64,000 nucleotides of DNA. It comes from Variovorax sp. RA8 (GTDB taxonomy: Bacteria; Pseudomonadota; Gammaproteobacteria; Burkholderiales; Burkholderiaceae_C). The stretch is from positions 2,232,001 to 2,296,000 of the forward strand of contig NZ_LR594662.1 in NCBI RefSeq assembly GCF_901827175.1. The letters are read 5' to 3'. The notes beneath the pieces were generated by a model that worked only from the letters and a program-made list of their open reading frames with translations, was not told the DNA's origin and did not search any database. Shown here piece by piece: positions 35,989-42,202 of this stretch; the stretch's first letter is position 1; each line of letters opens with the position of its first letter. The translations under genes were made by a program, and so were the position numbers.

Positions 35989-36788
35989 TGCCCACCCGAC
36001 ATGCACTGATCGACATTCCCGTAGATGGCGTGCACATCGCCGGCACGCTGGTCGCTGCGTCGACCATGGTGCCCGGCGTGCTGCTGGTGCACGGCTGGGA
36101 TGGTAGTCAGCAGCAGGACATCACACTGGCCCACGAGCTCGCGGCCCTGGGCTGCATCTGCCTGACCTTCGACCTGCGCGGCCACGCCCGCCACGTCGCG
36201 CAGCGCGAGGCCGTCACGCGCGAGGACAACCTGCGCGACGTGCTGGCCGCCTACGACACGCTGGTCGGCCATCCGGCGGTGGACCCCCAGGCCGTCGCCG
36301 TTATCGGCAGCAGCTACGGCGGCTACCTCGCGGCCGTGCTGACCTCGCTGCGCCCGGTGCGCTGGCTGGGCCTGCGCGTGCCGGCCATCTACCGCGACGA
36401 GAACTGGGAGCAGCCGAAGCGGCGGCTCAACGGCGACGACCTGACCCTGTACCGCCAGACCACCATCGAACCCGAGAAGAACCGCGCGCTGGCCGCCTGC
36501 GAGGACTTCTTCGGCGACGTGCTCATCGTCGAGTCGGAGCACGACACCATCGTGCCGCACCCGGTGATCGAAAACTACCTGGCCGCTTTCAAGTACGCGC
36601 ACTCCGTGACCCACCGCCTGATGGCCGGCGTGGACCACGCGATGTCGAAGAAGGTTTGGCGGCAGGCCTACGTCCAGATCGTGGTCGCCTGGATGACCGA
36701 GAGGCGCCTGGCGGCGAAGGCCGAGGACAAGGAACGCCCGCCCCAGCAGGCGCAGCGCTACGAAACCTGGCCGAGCGCGAGCGTTTGA
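35988..36788 (+). CDS. Alpha/beta hydrolase
   Basis: The 266-residue product has an alpha/beta-hydrolase core: VLLVHGWDGSQQQDITLA (oxyanion region), FDLRGHARH, the nucleophile elbow VIGSSYGGYLAAVL with Ser, ESEHDTIVPH with the acidic residue, and a final His in GVDHAM. Substrate is unknown; its shape resembles dienelactone-hydrolase-like and acyl-peptidase-like enzymes. It is co-translated with the upstream DUF3182-like gene. Confidence 0.82.
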   Translation: MPTRHALIDIPVDGVHIAGTLVAASTMVPGVLLVHGWDGSQQQDITLAHELAALGCICLTFDLRGHARHVAQREAVTREDNLRDVLAAYDTLVGHPAVDPQAVAVIGSSYGGYLAAVLTSLRPVRWLGLRVPAIYRDENWEQPKRRLNGDDLTLYRQTTIEPEKNRALAACEDFFGDVLIVESEHDTIVPHPVIENYLAAFKYAHSVTHRLMAGVDHAMSKKVWRQAYVQIVVAWMTERRLAAKAEDKERPPQQAQRYETWPSASV

Positions 36789-36919
36789 ACGTGTTGTGCG
36801 CAAGCCGCCGACATAAACGAGAAATTTTTAATACGCCTGTTTGCTGCGCGCCCTTCAGGAAGCGCGGGACTGAGCCGAAAAGCACTCAGATTCAATCAAA
36901 CAGCGAGCATCAAAAATAC

Positions 36920-37363
36920 ATGTCCAGACTCATCATCCTCGCCAGGCACGGCAGTGTGCGGCAAGTCAACATCGATGGCCAGGTCACCACGATCGGACGC
37001 GATCCCGAGTGCGGCGTGCAGATCGACAGCCTGGGCGTGAGCCGGCGCCACGCCACCATCCACTGGACCGGCGACCGCTTCGTGCTGACCGACCTGGAGA
37101 GCTTCAACGGCACCTTCGTCAACAACGAGCGCATCTGGGAACATGCACTGCAGAACGGCGACGCGATCGCCATGGGCGAGTGCCAGCTGCGCTTTCTCTA
37201 CAGCTCGAAGGCGCTGCCCAGCGCCGATGCGTTGCGGCTGGTGACGCGGGCCGACGACCTGCGCGACTGGCATGCCGCGCGGGAGCGCAGCGACTGGGCT
37301 GCGTTCTTCCGGCGGGGCGGGGCGACGAACCGGCGCGGCGGGGCGGCAATGCACCATCGTTAA
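36920..37363 (+). CDS. FHA-domain protein
   Basis: FHA domains bind phosphothreonine peptides. The 147-residue product is mostly one FHA domain: VTTIGRDPECGVQIDSLGVS with the conserved Gly-Arg, SRRHATIHW, and FVLTDLESFNGTFVNNERI with the Asn. The C-terminal 50 residues are Arg/Gly-rich. No kinase or phosphatase gene is adjacent, so the partner is unknown. The 131-bp gap before it is AT-richer and may hold its promoter. Confidence 0.88.
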   Translation: MSRLIILARHGSVRQVNIDGQVTTIGRDPECGVQIDSLGVSRRHATIHWTGDRFVLTDLESFNGTFVNNERIWEHALQNGDAIAMGECQLRFLYSSKALPSADALRLVTRADDLRDWHAARERSDWAAFFRRGGATNRRGGAAMHHR

Positions 37364-37456
37364 TGGCGGGGAGGGAACCGGGGCATGGCTTGCGTTACCC
37401 ACATGGACCTATAACTTCAGAGAACGACTGCCGCCTTGCGGCGTCGCTGCCATGCC

Positions 37457-37882
37457 ATGTCAGCTATCGAATCCTTGCTGGGCCCCGATCCTGGGGCGCA
37501 CGCAGGCGAGCCAGCCCGCACGCCCCGCACGCTGCTCGTCGATACGGATGTCCTGATCCATCTTCAGGAAGACGAAAGCCGCGAGGAGGTCACCCTCTAC
37601 AGCGTGCCGGGATCGATGCAGGAAGTCGCCTGGTTGTCCGAGCGCACCGAGGCGTGGTCGCACGTGCTGCCCCATCCTGCGCAGGAGCAATCCGTGTGCA
37701 CGCTCACCGTGAATCACGAGACACGCGAGGTCTTCCTGTCCGAGACCTGGCCCCGTGCGGCGCTTGACCAGGTCACGCTGGGCGAGGAACTGAACACCCA
37801 TGCCGAGCGGCATCGCCTGTGGCGGCGCATGCTGCTGGTGCCGCAGGATGGTGGCGTCGAACCTTCCCCGTCTCTTCTTTAA
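37457..37882 (+). CDS. Probable CesT-like type III secretion chaperone
   Basis: ATG 37457 gives 141 residues (TTG 37436 is also possible). The product is acidic and fits the size and strand-helix layout of CesT-type chaperones: TLLVDTDVLIHLQEDESREE, VTLYSVPGSMQE, CTLTVNHETREVFLSETWPR, then LGEELNTHAERHRLWRRMLL. Similarity is by pattern only. The next gene starts 13 bp downstream and encodes a Pro/Ser-rich protein, the typical chaperone-effector order. A second chaperone-like gene occurs at 24467. Confidence 0.5.
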   Translation: MSAIESLLGPDPGAHAGEPARTPRTLLVDTDVLIHLQEDESREEVTLYSVPGSMQEVAWLSERTEAWSHVLPHPAQEQSVCTLTVNHETREVFLSETWPRAALDQVTLGEELNTHAERHRLWRRMLLVPQDGGVEPSPSLL

Positions 37883-37895
37883 AGGCTGAGGTCCC

Positions 37896-38975
37896 ATGAG
37901 TACTCCAAGGAGTAGAACGCAGCGCATGACCGGCATGGGTTGCCAGCCACCGTTGATCTCGCGCTCCCCAGGCACTTCAACCCTTCAGCAGAGCGAAGTT
38001 GTAGAAATTTCCCATCAGGGCCAGTACATTCCGGCATATCTCCAACCGACCGCGCTGCCTCGTGTCCAACACGTCGTGCCCGTGGGGCACGGGCAGTACC
38101 CTTCCGATTTCCCAAACCAATTGCCCCCGATCGTGGAGCGCGATGCGTATCGCGTGCTCCAGTTGCCCCTTCCACCGTTCATGGACAAATGGTTGAAGCC
38201 CGGTTCTGAGCGCCTGGATTCCTACCTGCTGCCCGACATCGGGTCGCCGTCTTCAAGCAAGCTCCCCGAAGTCGGCTCTCCGCCTGGCAAGCGATCCTGG
38301 CCATTCGCCGGCAACGTGCCACCGGTCGAGCTGGCGCGCTTGCATGGCTCTACGCTCCCAAAGTCGCAACCGCCGGAAGCGCCGCAAATCCGGACCCTCG
38401 ATCTGGACGAAGTCGAGGCGCGCTTGATGGCGTCTCAGAATCCGCAGAAATTGACCCCCGAGACTCCAGAACTGCCGAAGAGTCGTCCTCTCGTCGACAA
38501 GCTTGTGACGACCGATGCCTTCTTCTCGTCTGATGATGCAGATCTCGATCCGGTTGCGTTTGTGTGCGCCGTAAAGAGTCTCTCCCTGCGCTCGCACCAG
38601 GGCACGCTGCTTGATCTGCAGGAATATGACTCCTACGAGGAGATGGCCGAATTCGTCAAGACCCTGGCGCCCAACGAAAGTCAGAATCTGTTGACCCCGA
38701 TGCGGAACTGGAAAGCGGCGGGGAAACTGTACGAGACCAAAATGATTGGACTGCTGATTCTGGAAACCGACTATGTCCCATCGCCGAAGCAATTGAAAGA
38801 ATTCATGGGTGATCTTCCTTGCGCTTGGCCGCGCGCGCTGGAGCACTTGCGCAAGCCTTGCCTGGATAGGCATGTCGACAATGCAAGAAGGAAAACACGA
38901 GTCGCTTTATCGAGAGCAGAGTTTGTTCGAAGGCTGACTGCGCGCTATCCGGACCCGCCGAAGCTCCATGGTTGA
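37896..38975 (+). CDS. Candidate type III effector, unknown function
   Basis: The 359-residue protein starts at ATG 37896 with a GAGG box. The first 200 residues are rich in Pro, Ser, Gln and Leu without domain signs (MSTPRSRTQRMTGMGCQPPL), typical of secreted-effector leaders; the C-terminal part (about 215-359) looks folded and helical (FVCAVKSLSLRSHQGTLLDL, MAEFVKTLAPNESQNLLTPM, YVPSPKQLKEFMGDLP). I do not recognise a family. Direct linkage to a chaperone-like gene is the main reason for the effector proposal. Confidence 0.45.
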   Translation: MSTPRSRTQRMTGMGCQPPLISRSPGTSTLQQSEVVEISHQGQYIPAYLQPTALPRVQHVVPVGHGQYPSDFPNQLPPIVERDAYRVLQLPLPPFMDKWLKPGSERLDSYLLPDIGSPSSSKLPEVGSPPGKRSWPFAGNVPPVELARLHGSTLPKSQPPEAPQIRTLDLDEVEARLMASQNPQKLTPETPELPKSRPLVDKLVTTDAFFSSDDADLDPVAFVCAVKSLSLRSHQGTLLDLQEYDSYEEMAEFVKTLAPNESQNLLTPMRNWKAAGKLYETKMIGLLILETDYVPSPKQLKEFMGDLPCAWPRALEHLRKPCLDRHVDNARRKTRVALSRAEFVRRLTARYPDPPKLHG

Positions 38976-38977
38976 GC

Positions 38978-39316
38978 ATGGGCCACGCGGGCATCCACGT
39001 GCATCCAGGTGCCGTGCTCCAGCGGAACACGTTCTGCGCAAGCCCGCTCTCGTTGTCTCGATTCATCCTCATGAACCATGCGATGAGGCCGACGGCGAGA
39101 GACGGGGCGGGGGAACCGGGCGAATATGCGTTCCTGTTTTCTCCCCAGCAAGTCTTTCTATCGATCATGGAGCCATCCCATCTGCGCGATCTGCTTGCTG
39201 GACTTGCCTTCGCTGACGAGTTGCAGGCATTGCGTCTGCCGCATCGTCAGGCGTGGCACGTCCGCACCGGGGTTCGACGCGGCAGGGAACACCTGCGCTG
39301 CCCCCGGCATTCGTAG
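38978..39316 (+). pseudogene. ORF truncated at its 3' end by the IS element
   Basis: An ORF starting ATG 38978 directly after the candidate effector shows protein-like sequence (YAFLFSPQQVFLSIMEPSHL, then RDLLAGLAFADELQALRLPH) and GC-rich third positions. It runs into the left terminal repeat of the IS at about 39293 and stops inside it, so its original C-terminus is lost. It was probably part of the same accessory operon. No family recognised. Confidence 0.45.
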
Positions 39317-39334
39317 CACTTCGATCTAGAGTCC
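39293..39334 (+). repeat. Left terminal inverted repeat of the IS
   Basis: This arm is the reverse complement of the stretch at 40489-40531 with a few mismatches and a short deletion after the C-run. Its TCTAGAGTCC segment contains the stop codon of orfB. Confidence 0.75.
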
Positions 39335-40204
39335 AGGGGTTTGCATCGTAGTTGATGCGACTGTTTGCGCGTTGCTGCCAGCGAGCTGGCAGCAACGCGC
39401 GGCGAACACGGCCGGCGGCACGTACCCCAGGGTACTGTGCGGCCGGCGATGGTTGTAGTCCTCGCGCCAGTTGTCGATGACGCTGCGCATGTGGCTCAAG
39501 CTGGCAAACCAGTGCTGCGACAGGCACTCGTCGCGGAAGCGGCTGTTGAAGCTCTCGATGTAGGCGTTCTGCACCGGCTTGCCGGGCTGGATGAAGCGCA
39601 GCTCCACGCCGTTCTTCGCCGCCCAGGTCTGCATCGTGCGTCCGGCGAACTCCGGGCCGTTGTCGGTGCGGATCACCTTGGGCAAGCCCCGCTCGGCCTT
39701 GGCCTGGTCTAGCACGCGCGTCACGTACAGCGCGGGGATCGATGTGTCGGCAACGATCTGCACCGACTCCTTGGAACAGTCGTCCACCACCGTCAGCGTC
39801 TTTACCCGCCGGCCATTGGCCAGCTCATCAAACACAAAGTCCATGCTCCACACCTCGTTGGGTTGTGTCGGGCGTACCAGTGGCTGGCGCTCTGGCACCG
39901 GCAGCTTCTTGCGCCGCCGCTTTCGCACCATCAAGCCCTCTTCGCGATAGATCCGGTAGGTGCGCTTCACGTTGATGGCCCAACCGTCGATTTGCAGCCG
40001 GCTGTGCAGCATGCGGTAGCCGTGGCGGCGGTGCTGCCCCGCGAGCTCCTTCAGGCGCTCGCGCAAGGCCGCATTGCCGTCGTCGCGGGGTTCGTAGCGC
40101 AGCGTGCTGGCACTCATGCCCACCAGCCTGAGGGCCCGGCGTTCGCTCAGGCCCAGACCCCGAAACTGCCGCACGACCTCGCGCCGCGCCGCCACGGCCT
40201 TCAC
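39326..40204 (-). CDS. IS3-family transposase OrfB (DDE)
   Basis: The 292-residue integrase-like transposase contains a HTH_21-type segment (HRRHGYRMLHSRLQIDGWAI) and the rve catalytic core: WSMDFVFDELANGRRVKTLT (first Asp), VIRTDNGPEFAGRTM (second Asp), and VQNAYIESFNSRFRDECLSQ (Glu). All three acidic residues are present. Its ATG overlaps the orfA stop as ATGA; a fused OrfAB by ribosomal frameshifting is expected in this family. The stop lies in the left terminal repeat. Confidence 0.95.
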   Translation of the reverse strand: MKAVAARREVVRQFRGLGLSERRALRLVGMSASTLRYEPRDDGNAALRERLKELAGQHRRHGYRMLHSRLQIDGWAINVKRTYRIYREEGLMVRKRRRKKLPVPERQPLVRPTQPNEVWSMDFVFDELANGRRVKTLTVVDDCSKESVQIVADTSIPALYVTRVLDQAKAERGLPKVIRTDNGPEFAGRTMQTWAAKNGVELRFIQPGKPVQNAYIESFNSRFRDECLSQHWFASLSHMRSVIDNWREDYNHRRPHSTLGYVPPAVFAARCCQLAGSNAQTVASTTMQTPGL

Positions 40205-40476
40205 TTTCCCTTGAGCACCTCGCGCATGGCGTCGATCTCGAGCATCGAGTTGGCCAGCAGCTTCTTCAGCTTAGTGTTCTCTGCCTCCAGCGACTTCAGG
40301 CGCTGCGCGTCCGAGACGTTCATGCCACCGAACTTAGCCTTCCAGGCGTAGTAGCTCGGCTCGCTGAAGCCATGCTTCCTGCACAGCTCCTTGACCGGCA
40401 TGCCCGCATCGGCCTCACGCAGGAAGCCAATGATCTGTTCCTCGGTGTATCGCTTCTTCATCGGTCCGATCTCCAT
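40201..40476 (-). CDS. IS3-family transposase OrfA
   Basis: The 91-residue protein is the helix-turn-helix DNA-binding part of the transposase (KKRYTEEQIIGFLREADAGM, then VKELCRKHGFSEPSYYAW) followed by a leucine-zipper-like coiled coil (LKSLEAENTKLKKLLANSML). It ends LKGK and overlaps orfB by 4 nt. An ATG six codons into the frame (MKKRYTEEQ) is the alternative start. Confidence 0.95.
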   Translation of the reverse strand: MEIGPMKKRYTEEQIIGFLREADAGMPVKELCRKHGFSEPSYYAWKAKFGGMNVSDAQRLKSLEAENTKLKKLLANSMLEIDAMREVLKGK

Positions 40477-40488
40477 TTCGGGTTGATC

Positions 40489-40531
40489 GGACTCTAGACC
40501 TAAGCTCTACGAATTTCCGGGGGCAGCGCAG
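40489..40531 (-). repeat. Right terminal inverted repeat of the IS
   Basis: Read on the reverse strand it begins CTGCGCTGCCCCCGGAAATT and ends with TCTAGAGTCC, matching the left arm. It lies 13 bp beyond the start of orfA. Confidence 0.75.
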
Positions 40532-41020
40532 CCTAGCCGAACTGTCCGCCTCATTTGCTCTGTTCTGATGAGCAAAACACATCACTTGATTTCAGTTCGC
40601 GTCTGCACTGATAGATGGTGTTGCTCTTCATCACCGAGCCGGAAATCTTGACGATGCGGCTCAGGTCTTGAACTGCTTGTTCCAGCGACTACACGTCTTG
40701 TCCTAACCGGTACATGCCGAGACTGAACAGGGACACAGGTCAACTTGCTGACCAGCGGCGTGGGCTCAGCGTTAACGAAACCCCAGGCCCTAGTCAAGCT
40801 AGTGCAACTATGTTGGGAAAGCGTCTATGCATGTGGTTCTTCTCCTCTCTTGTTTGGGGATGAAGAGTAGCGCGGACGCTCCCGACTTGGCGCGGCAGAT
40901 TTCACGTTTTGTGGGTGCTTCTAGGCATGGCGTCGGCCTTCCACATTGGAAGGCCGTTTTCAAGCGAAGGCGTAGCCTTTCGGGCGATTTGCCTACAGAT
41001 TGCCTACAACCCTTCACAAA
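40532..41020. other. 490-bp region between IS and tRNA-Thr, no intact gene
   Basis: No supported gene. On the reverse strand 40580-40700 reads LEQAVQDLSRIVKISGSVMK, a plausible helical protein fragment ending in frame loss; I cannot name it. Near 40915-40985 an inverted pair GGCCTTCC/GGAAGGCC flanks a short loop, and TTTGCCTACAGATTGCCTAC at 40989-41008 contains a direct repeat of TGCCTAC. The content suggests debris at an integration-prone spot next to tRNA-Thr. Confidence 0.4.
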
Positions 41021-41055
41021 CAAAAAACCCTGCTATCGCTTTGATAGCAGGGTTT
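41021..41055 (-). terminator. Terminator of tRNA-Thr
   Basis: AAACCCTGCTATC (41025-41037) pairs perfectly with GATAGCAGGGTTT (41043-41055), loop of 5 nt. On the reverse strand the hairpin is followed by a T-run (complement of the A-run at 41022-41027). It lies 13 bp after the tRNA end. Confidence 0.88.
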
Positions 41056-41067
41056 CCTTGCTGCGAT

Positions 41068-41143
41068 TGGTGCCGGAGAGATGAATCGAACACCCGACCT
41101 TCTCATTACGAATGAGCTGCTCTACCGACTGAGCTACACCGGC
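41068..41143 (-). tRNA. tRNA-Thr (CGU anticodon)
   Basis: Reverse-strand sequence starts GCCGGTGTAGCTCAGTCGGT and ends with CTCCGGCACCA. The acceptor stem GCCGGTG pairs with the 3' arm with minor wobble; the anticodon stem CTCAT/ATGAG carries the loop TTCGTAA, anticodon CGT. Length 76 nt with encoded CCA. Confidence 0.95.
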
Positions 41144-41153
41144 TAAGCCCGCG

Positions 41154-41181
41154 ATTATAGCGGCTCGTGATACCCGGTCAG
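41154..41181 (-). promoter_or_regulatory. Promoter of tRNA-Thr
   Basis: On the reverse strand TATAAT occupies 41159-41154, 10 nt before the tRNA, with CTGACC at 41181-41176 and a 16-nt spacer. The -10 box overlaps the fbp stop codon, so the tRNA has its own promoter within the end of fbp. Confidence 0.5.
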
Positions 41182-42162
41182 CCGTCCGACCTCGTTCTTC
41201 GACCCCAAAACCACAGCCACCCGCTCGTGCAGCTTGGTGGGCTCCAGGTCGAGGATGCGTTGGCGGCCGTTGGTGGCGGCGCCGCCGGCCTGCTCGACCA
41301 GCCAGCTCATGGGGTTGGCCTCGTACATCAGGCGAAGCTTCCCGGCTTTCTCGGGTTCGCGCTTGTCCCAGGGGTACAGGAAGACGCCGCCGCGCATCAG
41401 GATGCGGTGCACGTCGGCCACCATGCTGGCGATCCAGCGCATGTTGAAGTCCTTGCCGCGCGGGCCGTCCTTGCCGGCCAGGCATTCGTCGATGTAGCGC
41501 TTTACCGGGGCGTCCCAGTGCCGCATGTTGCTCATGTTGACGGCGAACTCCCTGGTGTCGGCCGGGATCTGGATGTCCTCCTGCGTGAGCATGAAGGAAC
41601 CCTGCTCGCGGTCCAGCGTAAACATCGCGACGCCGCTGCCCACGGTCAGCACCAGCGTCGTCTGCGGGCCGTAGATGCAGTAGCCGGCCGCGACCTGCAT
41701 GCTGCCGGCCTGCAGGAAGTCGGATTCCTGCACGCCGGGCGAGCCCTCGGGCTTCTTCAGCACGCTGAAGATGGTGCCGATGCTGACGTTGACGTCGATG
41801 TTGCTGGAGCCGTCCAGCGGATCGAACAGCAGCAGGTATTCGCCCTGCGGGTAGCGGTTGGGCACCACGTAGATGCTGTCCATCTCCTCACTGGCCATGG
41901 CCGCGAGGTGGCCTCCCCATTCATTGGCCTCGATCAGCACCTCGTTGGCGATGATGTCGAGCTTCTTCTGGACCTCGCCCTGTACGTTCTCGCTCTCGGC
42001 CGAGCCGAGCACATTGCCGAGCGCGCCCTTGTTGACGGCCTGGCTGATGCTCTTGCAGGCGCGCGCCACCACTTCGAGCAGAAGGCGCAGCTGGCCGGGA
42101 ATGAGGCCGTCGGCGCGCTGCTGTTCGATGAGGTAGCGGGTGAGCGAAACGTTCTTGGGCAT
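41155..42162 (-). CDS. fbp: Fructose-1,6-bisphosphatase class 1
   Basis: This gluconeogenic enzyme hydrolyses fructose 1,6-bisphosphate. The 335-residue product has the metal-binding signature [20 protein letters not shown], the substrate loop [20 protein letters not shown], and [19 protein letters not shown]. Length matches class 1 enzymes. It lies 40 bp downstream of pepN on the same strand. Confidence 0.97.
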   Translation of the reverse strand: MPKNVSLTRYLIEQQRADGLIPGQLRLLLEVVARACKSISQAVNKGALGNVLGSAESENVQGEVQKKLDIIANEVLIEANEWGGHLAAMASEEMDSIYVVPNRYPQGEYLLLFDPLDGSSNIDVNVSIGTIFSVLKKPEGSPGVQESDFLQAGSMQVAAGYCIYGPQTTLVLTVGSGVAMFTLDREQGSFMLTQEDIQIPADTREFAVNMSNMRHWDAPVKRYIDECLAGKDGPRGKDFNMRWIASMVADVHRILMRGGVFLYPWDKREPEKAGKLRLMYEANPMSWLVEQAGGAATNGRQRILDLEPTKLHERVAVVLGSKNEVGRLTGYHEPL

Positions 42163-42202
42163 TCAGTAACTCCAGAGGGAACCTGTCGATTCGGGGTATG
42201 GC

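Larger units (their letters stand above)
39293..40531 (-). mobile_element. IS3-family element, IS407-like group
   Basis: About 1.24 kb with overlapping orfA and orfB and long imperfect terminal inverted repeats. The left end reads CTGCGCTGCCCCCGG, later TCTAGAGTCC (39325-39334); the right end on the reverse strand gives CTGCGCTGCCCCCGG and the same TCTAGAGTCC (40489-40498). The left arm lacks one or two bases relative to the right. No clear target duplication flanks it. Transposase type and overlap support the IS407 group assignment, made from memory. It appears structurally intact. Confidence 0.85.

Noticed and set aside
37374..37405. HrpL-type hrp box upstream of the second chaperone-like gene
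   Set aside because: GGAACC at 37374-37379 is followed by CCAC only after 19 nt and lacks the final A; the known spacing is 15-16 nt.
39289..40535. Target-site duplication of the IS
   Set aside because: The bases flanking the two ends do not match over 3 or 4 bp for any end position I tried.
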